A stretch of 64,000 nucleotides of DNA from Dehalobacter sp. DCA (GTDB lineage Bacteria > Bacillota > Desulfitobacteriia > Desulfitobacteriales > Syntrophobotulaceae). The translations under genes and the position numbers were made by a program. The notes beneath the pieces are model-generated. The model worked only from the letters and a program-made list of their open reading frames with translations. It was not told the DNA's origin and made no database searches. Below, piece by piece: positions 53,480-61,798 of this stretch. The DNA lies in NCBI RefSeq assembly GCF_000305775.1, contig NC_018866.1:2189001-2253000 (forward strand), read 5' to 3'. The stretch's first letter is position 1; each line of letters starts with the position of its first letter.

Positions 53480-54190
53480 TTAACAGGATAGAGTTCCCCG
53501 ATAATCGATGATAACTTCACTGTACGGCACCGAAATGCCAACCTGGACCATGGCTGTTTTTACAGCCCGTACAATCCCGGAACAACATGGTACATCCATT
53601 CGGACCACCTTGATACTCTGCGGATGATTGATTCTGATGATCTCCGCGATCTTTTCCGTGTAATAATCATTGTCATCAAGTTTGGGACAGCCGATCAGCG
53701 TGATTCTGTCCTTCATGAACTTCTCATGGAAAGAAGCATAGGCATAGGCGGTACAGTCCGCCGCAACCAGCAGATCGGCATTTTTCAGGTAAGAAGCCTG
53801 GGGGTTAATCAGATTCAGTTGAACCGGCCATTGCCTGAGTTCTGACGGGCGTTCAGCCCCGATATCTCCGGAATCCTGTTTTTCCCCTGCAGGCGTTTTT
53901 TTGATCATTGCGGCTATGGTACCCGGGCAAGAGCAACCGGGTTTTTCTTTTTTCTGGGCAAGCTTGGCTTTGACCAACTCTTCGTTATAGCCTGTGGCTT
54001 CTCTTTCGATAATCTGAATTGCACCTGTCGGACATTCCGGCAGGCAGTCGCCGAGTCCGTCACAATATTCATCACTGACCAGAACGGCTTTACCATGAAC
54101 AAGCTGCAGCGCGCCTTCGTGACAGGCGCTTACACACAATCCGCAGCCATTGCATTTTTCCTGATCGATTTCGATTATCTTTCTAATCAT
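53480..54190 (-). CDS. Ferredoxin-type Fe-S protein with C-terminal Cys-rich domain
   Basis: 236 residues. Residues 1-60 hold two 4Fe-4S motifs: CNGCGLCVSACHEGAL and CDGLGDCLPECPTGAI. A middle segment has CSCPG near 90. The C-terminal half (about 125-235) contains LLVAADCTAYAYASF, ITLIGCPKLDD and VPCCSGIVRAVKTA, spaced cysteines that might bind another cluster. Members occur in anaerobes next to Crp or hybrid-cluster genes and lack a defined function. ATG at 54190 follows AAGGTGAT. Possibly an electron carrier or sensor; no link to rdhA is shown. Confidence 0.8.
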   Translation of the reverse strand: MIRKIIEIDQEKCNGCGLCVSACHEGALQLVHGKAVLVSDEYCDGLGDCLPECPTGAIQIIEREATGYNEELVKAKLAQKKEKPGCSCPGTIAAMIKKTPAGEKQDSGDIGAERPSELRQWPVQLNLINPQASYLKNADLLVAADCTAYAYASFHEKFMKDRITLIGCPKLDDNDYYTEKIAEIIRINHPQSIKVVRMDVPCCSGIVRAVKTAMVQVGISVPYSEVIIDYRGTLSC

Positions 54191-54354
54191 TTTTATCACC
54201 TTTTTTCTTGATTTTCTGTTATTTGGCTTATCTTTACTCTAGAGCAATAATTATTAAAAATCGGTAACCTGCGTTACAACAACTCCGATAATAACACCAA
54301 ATAAAGACAAGAAAGTCAATTCAAAAAGGACCTGGCATCAAAAAATGATAATTA

Positions 54355-54783
54355 TTACTTCTTCTTGATTTCTTCGTAGCGGCGAAACCATTCAGGAAAT
54401 ACTTTTTTGAATTGGACAGGCTTAAAATTGTCTTTCCGGACCAGAATATGTTTCGTGTGTCCTTCGGCGCAGACTTCACCGCTGTCGTTAACAACCTTGT
54501 AGCCGTATACCGTCCATAAACCCTGATTTTCTTCGACCCAGGTTTTCACGAACACACGCTCACCGTAGTGTACCGCTTTTTTATAGGTTACTTCGACTTG
54601 ATAGACCGGAGCATAATACCCGGCTTCTTCCATATCCAGATAATGATATCCGGCATCTTCGACCAGCTGGCATCTTCCGAGTTCAAACCATTTCAGATAA
54701 TTGGCGTGGTAGATTACGCCCATCATATCGGTATCGGCATAACTTACCTGGATTTCTTTTGTCGAGATCAAATATGGTTCCAT
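54355..54783 (-). CDS. Acyl-CoA thioesterase (YbgC/4-hydroxybenzoyl-CoA family)
   Basis: 142-residue hot-dog fold protein. The catalytic signature is VSYADTDMMGVIYHANYLKWFELGR, with the conserved Asp (YADTD) and Tyr/His pair. Hydrolyses acyl-CoA thioesters; substrate not predictable. ATG at 54783 is preceded by AGGAGAAAG. Single gene, 164 bp upstream (in its sense) of the Fe-S protein gene. Confidence 0.88.
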   Translation of the reverse strand: MEPYLISTKEIQVSYADTDMMGVIYHANYLKWFELGRCQLVEDAGYHYLDMEEAGYYAPVYQVEVTYKKAVHYGERVFVKTWVEENQGLWTVYGYKVVNDSGEVCAEGHTKHILVRKDNFKPVQFKKVFPEWFRRYEEIKKK

Positions 54784-55065
54784 TTCTTTCTCCTATTCTC
54801 AATTTTTCATATTTGACAGCTAATCATCAGCTATCTGTTATTTACTTTTCTTTTTAAGCCTCCAGCATTTCAACCGCCTTTGAATCCGATTCCTTTCTGG
54901 GTTCCATTTTCTTGGCATTGGTGATCTCTAAAATTTTTTATTAATCAGCTCGCAGAAAACAGGAAATATTTTCTTTCGGCTGCGTCATAATCGCTGCCTT
55001 ATTACAGTCTATTTTAGCAAGAAAACGCATACAGATCAAAATGTTGTGAAAGGATGGTTGGAAAA

Positions 55066-57225
55066 ATGAAACGTCATCGCTGGTTTATACTTCCTCTGGT
55101 TTTTGTTTTGATCTTCCAGCTGCCGGTACCGCTTTTGGGCGCTGATACCGTAACGCCTCAAACAGGTTCGGCGGAAACAAAAATCTCCCTGGAACAAGCC
55201 CTGCAGATTGTCAAACAAAATTTTGAAATTTCCAAAGAGCTGACCGAGTTCACTTCAAGCTTCAGCAATTATCAGTCCCGTCAGGTTTGGTCGCTGGACT
55301 GGAACACTTCCGGCAGCTCCGGCGGTAATTTTTCAGCACAGGTCGACGCTGTCAGCGGAGAAATTCTGTCCATATATTCCTGGCAGTCCGTCCAGGGCGA
55401 TCAGGCCTATACACTTCCGCGGATAACCTCGGAACAGGCCAGGCAAATTGCGGAAACTACTGTCCAAAAATTAACCGGGCCGAAATATGCCAAATTGAAA
55501 TTCCTCGAGAATAAGGCAATTGTTCCGATCAATCTCTATGGAGAGACCGTTTACAGCTACAATTGGCAGCGGTTTGAAAACGGCATCCCGTTCCAGGGCA
55601 ACCTGGTCAGTGTACAGGTGAGTGCTTCGAGCGGCAAGGTCACTGCTTATAACATCATCTGGAATGATCTTAAGATCCCTGAAGTGAATAATATCATCAA
55701 TGCCGGGAAAGCAACTGAATACTTTAATACCGCTAAACTTCTGGAACTGCAATACTTTCTGGCACCGGCTTATAAGCCATTGACCACAGCACAAAATAGT
55801 GAGAAAGTCCAGCTGGTTTATACCCTGAAAAACGGTGGAACAATCGATGCATTCACCGGAAAACCCTTGGTCCTGAACTCCGGTCAATGGCTGTTTACGA
55901 ATGACCGGGCGCTGGGTGGACTTGGCTCGGCTGAAAGCGCAGCCAAATCCGTTCCTTTAACGCCGCAGGAACAAAAGGAAATCGCCGAAAATGCGAAGCT
56001 TCTACCCAGGGAAAAAGCGATTGAGGCCGTCAAGCAGTGGGTGGAAATCCCTTCGAATGTTACGTTGAAAAGCATCAATCTTTACCAGGATTACAGTCTA
56101 CGCGGCGGAAAGGTATGGTCCTTTGAATGGGGAACCCCAAGCGGGTCCGGAGCCCAAACGATTAATGCCAGGGTCAATGCAGCCAGTGGCGAATTAATCT
56201 CTTTCTCTGTTTACTCCTCTTCCGCAAACGCCGACGGAAGCCATAATGCGATTACAAGCCAACAGGCCCAGACCATTGCGCAGGATTTTATCAGAAAAAT
56301 CCAGCCGGCCAAATCTCAGCAGGTTAAACTCAATGCGGACAACACAGCCGATTCCGTCAAATCAGCAGAACTCACCAGCATCACGTTCAACTATGAACGG
56401 ATCGTCAACGGCATTCTGTTCCCTTCCAATAACGTCAGCATTACTGTTGATTTGCAGACGAAGAAAATCACTTCTTATTATCTGAATTGGTGGAATCTCG
56501 ATTTCCCGCAATTGTCGGAAGCAATGTCTCCAGCCAAAGTCCAGGAAATACTCTTCCAGGCTAGACCTATGCAATTGACCTATGTTCTGTTGTACGATCA
56601 AGGAGAAGCCAAGGAAGTCCGGCTTGTCTATCAGCCTTCCTCAGAAAGCAGTCAAACCTCCGACCTGATGGATGCCAGAACCGGATCATTTTTGGATTCC
56701 CAGGGAAATTCCTTAAAAGAGCAGCCTCAGGCTCATATCTTCACGGATATTGCCGGAAACACTGCGGAAAAAGAAATCACCGTGCTGGGAATGGCTGGAT
56801 TATTCGGTGAATACGGAAGCCAGTTCCGGCCGACCGAAAATATCACTGCCAGTGCCTTCCTGCGGGCTCTTTACACAATAAAAAACGGCTCGGAGAACAA
56901 TCTTTCCGATACCGATGTCGTGAAAAAAGCTAAAGAAGAAGGATGGATTCAGGATAACCTGGCCCCGTCCCAAATCGTTACCAAAGAACTGTGCAGCGAA
57001 ATCATCGTCCGCTTCCTCGGACTTCAGAAAATCGCCGCGCTGAACCCAATGTTCCAGACTTCCTTCGATGATGTCCCGGTTGAAGAGCTCGGATACGCTT
57101 CACTCGCCACGGGTCTCGGCATTCTGAAAGCGGAAAATAGCAAATTTTATCCGCTTCAGCCTATGACCCGCGCTGATACAGCTTACGCCCTGATCAGAGC
57201 GTTTGAAACCGGGTTCAAATCTTAA
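55066..57225 (+). CDS. Secreted YcdB/YcdC-repeat protein with C-terminal S-layer homology region
   Basis: 719 residues from ATG 55066, which has AAAGGATGG nine bases upstream. A signal peptide covers about 1-27 (WFILPLVFVLIFQLPVPLLGAD). Two related halves of about 265 residues follow, each with an SLEQAL/EKAIEAVKQW start and QVWSLDW or KVWSFEWG with VDAVSGEILSIYSW-like strands, the YcdB/YcdC/PepSY-like repeat. From about 560 there are two or three degenerate SLH motifs (FTDIAGNTAEKEITVLGMAG, SFDDVPVEELGYASLATGLG, PMTRADTAYALI) for cell-wall attachment. Function unknown; a surface protein. Confidence 0.82.
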   Translation: MKRHRWFILPLVFVLIFQLPVPLLGADTVTPQTGSAETKISLEQALQIVKQNFEISKELTEFTSSFSNYQSRQVWSLDWNTSGSSGGNFSAQVDAVSGEILSIYSWQSVQGDQAYTLPRITSEQARQIAETTVQKLTGPKYAKLKFLENKAIVPINLYGETVYSYNWQRFENGIPFQGNLVSVQVSASSGKVTAYNIIWNDLKIPEVNNIINAGKATEYFNTAKLLELQYFLAPAYKPLTTAQNSEKVQLVYTLKNGGTIDAFTGKPLVLNSGQWLFTNDRALGGLGSAESAAKSVPLTPQEQKEIAENAKLLPREKAIEAVKQWVEIPSNVTLKSINLYQDYSLRGGKVWSFEWGTPSGSGAQTINARVNAASGELISFSVYSSSANADGSHNAITSQQAQTIAQDFIRKIQPAKSQQVKLNADNTADSVKSAELTSITFNYERIVNGILFPSNNVSITVDLQTKKITSYYLNWWNLDFPQLSEAMSPAKVQEILFQARPMQLTYVLLYDQGEAKEVRLVYQPSSESSQTSDLMDARTGSFLDSQGNSLKEQPQAHIFTDIAGNTAEKEITVLGMAGLFGEYGSQFRPTENITASAFLRALYTIKNGSENNLSDTDVVKKAKEEGWIQDNLAPSQIVTKELCSEIIVRFLGLQKIAALNPMFQTSFDDVPVEELGYASLATGLGILKAENSKFYPLQPMTRADTAYALIRAFETGFKS

Positions 57226-57271
57226 TTCCGTACGAAACCAGTAAGGAAATCACGACGGTCCATGTGCGAAA

Positions 57272-57598
57272 CTAATAATAGACAGTAAAAATGTAACCGA
57301 GGGCTATCCCAAGGATGGCCAGTGTGAATCCACCAAATCTGAATCCTGTTTTAATCAGCGGGATTCTTTTTTGATTTCTGACTAAAAAATCTTCATTTTC
57401 TTTTTTCAGTACTTCCATCATTTTTTTCGGCTGCATAAAAGCAAAGAAGCCAAGGATGACATACGCGCCGAATCCCGCATAGACAAGGATGTCCAGATCC
57501 ACATTGCAGCCAACTAAGAATGCTATCAAACTCAATATAACCAAGGTCAAGAAAACTTTCTCAAATAGGGTTGTCGATCTTTCAAAAAGAGGTTTCAC
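57272..57598 (-). CDS. Small membrane protein of unknown function
   Basis: 108 residues with three hydrophobic helices: VFLTLVILSLIAFLVGC, LVYAGFGAYVILGFFAF and a C-terminal GGFTLAILGIALGYIFTVYY; a charged middle segment KKMMEVLKKENEDF separates them. GTG at 57598 is preceded by AGGTGGGAT at a suitable distance. I recognise no family. Divergent from the transglycosylase gene. Confidence 0.65.
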   Translation of the reverse strand: MKPLFERSTTLFEKVFLTLVILSLIAFLVGCNVDLDILVYAGFGAYVILGFFAFMQPKKMMEVLKKENEDFLVRNQKRIPLIKTGFRFGGFTLAILGIALGYIFTVYY

Positions 57599-57781
57599 CT
57601 TTATTATCCCACCTGCTGCAGTTGTATTGTATAAGTACTCATCTATTATAAAACAAGTCCGCAGTAAATTGTCCAGGTAAATAAAGACAATCCCATGCTT
57701 GCTTTCAGCGTCTGTTCATCGCATAATAATAGTTAAGACAAACAGTACGTTTCCATTTTTTTAAACAACCGGGAGGATCAT

Positions 57782-58600
57782 ATGAAAATTGATGCTCAAA
57801 ACGAACTGCTGCAGCTGCAGCTTCAAAATATGGTCCAGGCGCTGGAAGGAACTTCTGAAAACTCCGAAGCTTTTCAGATGGTTTATAAAATGCTGTTGAA
57901 GACCATGCAGGAAGACAGTAATGTTACGTCGGATCTGTCAAGTCAGATGGATCAAACGGATCAGTCCAATACGTCTGGCCAGATGCAGATGCTCTATCTC
58001 TATAACCTTGTTAATCTGCAGAATTCATTGCTCAACACAGGAGACGGAACCGAAAGCCTGACCGGAACCGGGGACTTCCTAGGAACGAATAACATGACCT
58101 CATCCGGGCAGACATACAACAGTGCTTACAGTGCTTACAATATGAATAACATGAACAACATGAATAACACGAATAGCTCTTCCAACGCGTCTTCGACTGA
58201 TGCTTCGATAAAAGCTGCGATTACGGGAGCTTCGGAAAAATACGGTGTGGAAAAATCTTTGATATCAGCCGTCATTCGTCAGGAATCATCCTTTAACCCG
58301 AACGCGGTCTCTTCAGCAGGCGCAATCGGCCTGATGCAGCTGATGCCGGCAACCGCCTCAGGGCTGGGCGTAACCGACCCCTTTAATATTGAACAGAATG
58401 TTGACGGCGGAACGCGTTATTTACGGCAGCTGATCGACCGTTACGGATCTACGGAGATGGCTCTGGCTGCCTATAATGCTGGATCAGGAACAATTCGGGC
58501 CAGAGGCGTCCAGGGGCCGGAGGATCTTGTGAAAATGCCTGCCGAAACAAGAAATTTTGTTCAAAACGTTATGAGTTACTATACAGGTAGAAGCGCCTAA
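57782..58600 (+). CDS. Lytic transglycosylase, SLT domain
   Basis: 272 residues, no obvious signal peptide. The N-terminal 110 residues are Gln/Ser/Thr-rich, ending in an Asn-Met-Asn repeat (NMNNMNNMNNTNSSSN) encoded by near-identical short DNA repeats around 58135-58180. The C-terminal SLT domain has LISAVIRQESSFNPNAVSS (catalytic Glu), AIGLMQLMPATA, and ALAAYNAGSGTI. Cleaves peptidoglycan glycan strands. ATG at 57782 after GGGAGGAT. Similar proteins are placed with flagellar or secretion functions in clostridia. Confidence 0.88.
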   Translation: MKIDAQNELLQLQLQNMVQALEGTSENSEAFQMVYKMLLKTMQEDSNVTSDLSSQMDQTDQSNTSGQMQMLYLYNLVNLQNSLLNTGDGTESLTGTGDFLGTNNMTSSGQTYNSAYSAYNMNNMNNMNNTNSSSNASSTDASIKAAITGASEKYGVEKSLISAVIRQESSFNPNAVSSAGAIGLMQLMPATASGLGVTDPFNIEQNVDGGTRYLRQLIDRYGSTEMALAAYNAGSGTIRARGVQGPEDLVKMPAETRNFVQNVMSYYTGRSA

Positions 58601-58770
58601 GAGAAGCGGGGCATCTCAGCTTTTTCTAATATCAGCAGGGTTTACCTTTGGTGGAATCAATTCCTGCCAAACTGTTCGGCTTCGAGGACCGTGGGGGCAT
58701 CGAACCCGGCGTCCGGGTAAGGTAACAATTATTTGAACAAAAAAACATACCAAAAGAACGTATTGAAAGA

Positions 58771-58796
58771 GGCTGCCACTTTATATTCTGGCAGCC
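58771..58796. terminator. Terminator-like hairpin between the transglycosylase and cupin genes
   Basis: GGCTGCCA (58771-58778) pairs with TGGCAGCC (58789-58796). Located after two convergent genes; flanking T/A runs are modest. Confidence 0.5.
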
Positions 58797-58877
58797 CCTA
58801 AATCTTTATTCAAACAAATTGAAAAATGAAGTGGTCTTGACATTCTCAATTGATAGTATCCAAGGCAAAGATAAAGG

Positions 58878-59225
58878 TTACTTATCTCCTTCTTCGGGTA
58901 CAATGCATAGGAATGAAAATTCTTTCCCGGAGTCATTCTGAAATTGATGGAGCGCACCTCCGGGAACATAGGCATACGCGCCTTCCTTCAGTACGTAATT
59001 CTGACCGTCTAAATGCAATGTTCCTTCGCCTGAAACAATATAATTAATATGGGGCCAATCATGCGTATGTCTGGGTGTAAAGCCGCCCGGTTCAAGCGTA
59101 AAGAGCCGCATCGTCCAGCCCTCCCAGCCTTCTTTGGGAGATACCAGTACTTTTTTGGTGGCACCCTGTATTCCTGCTCCCTGCATAGGAACCCCTGCCA
59201 ATTCGTTCACATGGCCAACAATCAT
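58878..59225 (-). CDS. Cupin-domain protein
   Basis: 115 residues forming one beta-barrel cupin. Metal ligands are likely the histidines in GFTPRHTHDWPHINYIVSGEG and Glu downstream, with the second motif AYVPGGALHQFQND. Such proteins bind a metal and may act as sensors, isomerases or dioxygenases. ATG at 59225 follows GGAGGCGAA. Stands alone; copy C of the repeat lies 77 bp upstream. Confidence 0.85.
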   Translation of the reverse strand: MIVGHVNELAGVPMQGAGIQGATKKVLVSPKEGWEGWTMRLFTLEPGGFTPRHTHDWPHINYIVSGEGTLHLDGQNYVLKEGAYAYVPGGALHQFQNDSGKEFSFLCIVPEEGDK

Positions 59226-59301
59226 CGTTTCGCCTCCGATCTTATTTCTCTGTTTTATTAACTAAATATCAAGTTTACTCCGGTGATCGACTTATCGGGT
59301 T

Positions 59302-59458
59302 AGTCTGTGTGCCACAATTCCACTTTCGGCCGTTGTGTCATCCTTGACACGTCGCTCCCTGCCATCCTTGGCATCGCGACATTAGGCCATCCGTGGCCGT
59401 CAAAAGGCCGCGCTCCGTATCCAGCTCCGCTTGACGCTGGAACTGTGGCACACAGACT
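59302..59458 (-). repeat. Dispersed inverted-repeat element, copy C (157 bp, full form)
   Basis: Perfect 15-bp terminal repeats AGTCTGTGTGCCACA (59302-59316) and TGTGGCACACAGACT (59444-59458). Internal hairpins GTGTC/GACAC (59335-59350), GTCGC/GCGAC around TGCCATCCTTGGCA, and GGCCATCCGTGGCC. Its reverse complement aligns along its whole length with copy B. Lies between the pheA and cupin genes. Confidence 0.87.
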
Positions 59459-59522
59459 TAATCTGGGGTAATTAAGAATTAATGGATTCCTGAAACAACT
59501 CTATATTCGGTTTTTATTATTT

Positions 59523-60710
59523 TTACCTGTTTTGTCTATCTGACGGATAGTTCCCAAGCATCTGGAAGTAAGCGCTTTCTTTCTCGATCCCATCAACTGC
59601 TTTCTTGACCATATCATTATTCAGATTACCCTCGAAATCAATATAGAAGAGATATTCCCAGGTTTTATCCGTCATCGGACGGGATTCGATCTTCATCATA
59701 TTCAGCCCGTTGCGGGCAAAATGACTGAGAACCCTGTACAATGAACCGGGTTCATGGGAAATGGCGACAACGAGACTGATCTTGTTGCCCGCGCTTCTGA
59801 GCTCAGGTTTTCTGCCAATGATGATAAACCGGGTGAAGTTCGCCGGATTATTGTTGATCTTTTCGGCCAGAATGTCAAGGCCATAGAGCTCCGCCGCTCG
59901 CCTGCTGGCAATCGATGCCAGAGCTTTCGAGCCTGCATCGGCGACTTTCTTAGCACTTACTGCGGTATTGCTGCAGGTTACCTGGTTCCATTCGGGATGT
60001 TTTCTTAAAAAAATACTGGACTGCTGAAAACCCTGGGGATGGGAGCATACTTCCCTGATATCTTCGAGTTTTGCTCCTTTAACCGCCAACAGGTTATGAT
60101 CGATCTGGATACATTTTTCACCGACGATATAAAACCCAAACTGACAAAGCAGGTCGTAGACGTCGGCAATACCGCCGGTAAACGAATTTTCCAGCGGAAG
60201 AACCCCGTAATCAATCTCTTCTGCAGCCAACGCCTGAAACACATCTTCAAAGTTCACATAATTCTTGGCATTCTTGCCTTCCCCGAAATATTCCTTAAGC
60301 GCCTGTTCACTATAAGAACCCGGAATTCCCTGGAACCCGACCACATTTCCGGAAACACATTTCCCCAGTTCTCCGGTTTCCGACTCCTCTTCAATTTCCG
60401 AAATTTCCTGCCAGGAACCGGTTTCTGGCCTAAAAAAGCGTTCAGCCTGAACACCTTTACTAATACTCATGACAGCTTTGAGGAATTCTTCTGCAGTTTT
60501 AACTAGATCCTTGTTTTTGACCTGCTCAATTTTTTGCAGGACTTTATTCTCCCTGGATTCATCCAAGATATTAATGCTGTTCAAGATCTTATATTCAGCT
60601 ACCTCAATGACGGTCTCCATTCTTGCTTCAAAAAGACGAAGCAGTTCGGTATCAATTTCATCTATCTTAGACCTGAGGTCCTGCAGTCTCCGATTTTTTA
60701 GTTCATCCAC
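59523..60710 (-). CDS. pheA: Bifunctional chorismate mutase / prephenate dehydratase
   Basis: 395 residues. The N-terminal AroQ chorismate mutase (about 5-95) has LQDLRSKIDEIDTELLRLFEARM, then a linker of about 55 acidic residues. Prephenate dehydratase (about 155-330) begins VGFQGIPGSYSEQAL and has NPANFTRFIIIGRKP. A C-terminal ACT domain (HEPGSLYRVLSHFARNGLNMMKIESRP) should sense phenylalanine. The GTG at 60710 follows GGATGGGGT and overlaps the aroC end by 13 bases. Same fusion as the gammaproteobacterial P-protein. Confidence 0.92.
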   Translation of the reverse strand: MDELKNRRLQDLRSKIDEIDTELLRLFEARMETVIEVAEYKILNSINILDESRENKVLQKIEQVKNKDLVKTAEEFLKAVMSISKGVQAERFFRPETGSWQEISEIEEESETGELGKCVSGNVVGFQGIPGSYSEQALKEYFGEGKNAKNYVNFEDVFQALAAEEIDYGVLPLENSFTGGIADVYDLLCQFGFYIVGEKCIQIDHNLLAVKGAKLEDIREVCSHPQGFQQSSIFLRKHPEWNQVTCSNTAVSAKKVADAGSKALASIASRRAAELYGLDILAEKINNNPANFTRFIIIGRKPELRSAGNKISLVVAISHEPGSLYRVLSHFARNGLNMMKIESRPMTDKTWEYLFYIDFEGNLNNDMVKKAVDGIEKESAYFQMLGNYPSDRQNR

Positions 60711-61798
60711 GTTACCCCATCCTTTTCTATCATCAAGTCCAATAAGGCCAGTGCAGCGGCGCTTTCTACGACAGGAACCGCCCGGGGGACGATGCAAGGG
60801 TCGTGTCTTCCCTGAACTGTGATTTGCGTCTCTTCCCTGATGGCCATATTCACCGTCTGCTGCACTTTGCCGATCGAAGGCGTCGGTTTCACGGCAGCCC
60901 GGAATATCAAAGGCATGCCATTCGTGATCCCTCCAAGGATTCCGCCATTATGATTGGAAAGCGTCACCACTTTACCGTCTGTGAGAGCGAACGGATCATT
61001 AGCTTCAGATCCTTTCATCTGCACAATTGCAAACCCAGCGCCGAATTCGACTCCCTTCACCGCCGGAACAGCAAACAGCAGATGGGCAATTTTGCTTTCA
61101 GCTGAATCAAAGAATGGCGACCCCAAGCCGGCAGGCAAACCTGCTACCGCTGTTTCAATCACGCCGCCGACAGAGTCCTCCTCGGCTTTGGCCTGAAGAA
61201 TTTTCTGTTTCATCCGGGCACCCGCTTCTTCGGACAAAACTGGGAATTCTTGTTCTGTCAGTTCCCGGAGTAGACCTGAATCAATTCGAAGGTCATCAAA
61301 ACGATCCTCTCCAATACCACCGATATTTAAAATATGGCTGCCTATCACAATGGCCTTCTTTTCCAGGATTTGTTTGGCAATGGCTCCAGCCAGCACCAAT
61401 GGTGCAGTTAGTCTGCCGGAAAAATGGCCTCCACCCCGGTAATCGTTGAAACCCCTGTGTTTTACCATCGCGGTATAATCCGCATGGCCGGGCCGCACCG
61501 TGTCTTTCAATTCGCAATAATCCCCGGAGTGCTGATCCTTATTCCAGATCACACAGCAGAGCGGGGCTCCAGTCGTAGATCCATGAAAGAAACCACTTAG
61601 GATTTCAAATTCATCTTTTTCTTGCCGCGGGGTTGAAAGCGCGTTCTTCCCCGGTGCCCTTCTGGCCAGTTCCCGGCTGATGAAGGGCAGATCGAGCTTT
61701 AATCCCGCCGGCAGACCATCGAGTACGATCCCGATGCATTTTCCGTGTGATTCCCCAAACAGCGATAGTTTAAGGGTTTCACCCCATGTTCCACTCAT
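60698..61798 (-). CDS. aroC: Chorismate synthase
   Basis: 366 residues. Signatures are SLFGESHGKCIGIVLDGLPAGL, YRGGGHFSGRLTAP and GMPLIFRAAVKPTPSIGKVQQTV, and late RHDPCIVPRAVPVVESAAAL. Flavin-dependent elimination giving chorismate. Overlaps the aroA end by 20 bases. Third step of the cluster tyrA-aroA-aroC-pheA. Confidence 0.96.
   Translation of the reverse strand: MSGTWGETLKLSLFGESHGKCIGIVLDGLPAGLKLDLPFISRELARRAPGKNALSTPRQEKDEFEILSGFFHGSTTGAPLCCVIWNKDQHSGDYCELKDTVRPGHADYTAMVKHRGFNDYRGGGHFSGRLTAPLVLAGAIAKQILEKKAIVIGSHILNIGGIGEDRFDDLRIDSGLLRELTEQEFPVLSEEAGARMKQKILQAKAEEDSVGGVIETAVAGLPAGLGSPFFDSAESKIAHLLFAVPAVKGVEFGAGFAIVQMKGSEANDPFALTDGKVVTLSNHNGGILGGITNGMPLIFRAAVKPTPSIGKVQQTVNMAIREETQITVQGRHDPCIVPRAVPVVESAAALALLDLMIEKDGVTWMN

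Noticed and set aside
54784-55065. Short minus-strand frames (for example a 26-codon basic peptide near 54880) upstream of the thioesterase gene
   Set aside because: No good ribosome site, stops break the longer alignments, and no family is recognised; could be gene debris but not supportable.
58601-58740. Possible gene remnant after the transglycosylase gene
   Set aside because: GC-rich patch with short frames only; no similarity to the repeat families or to any protein I recognise.
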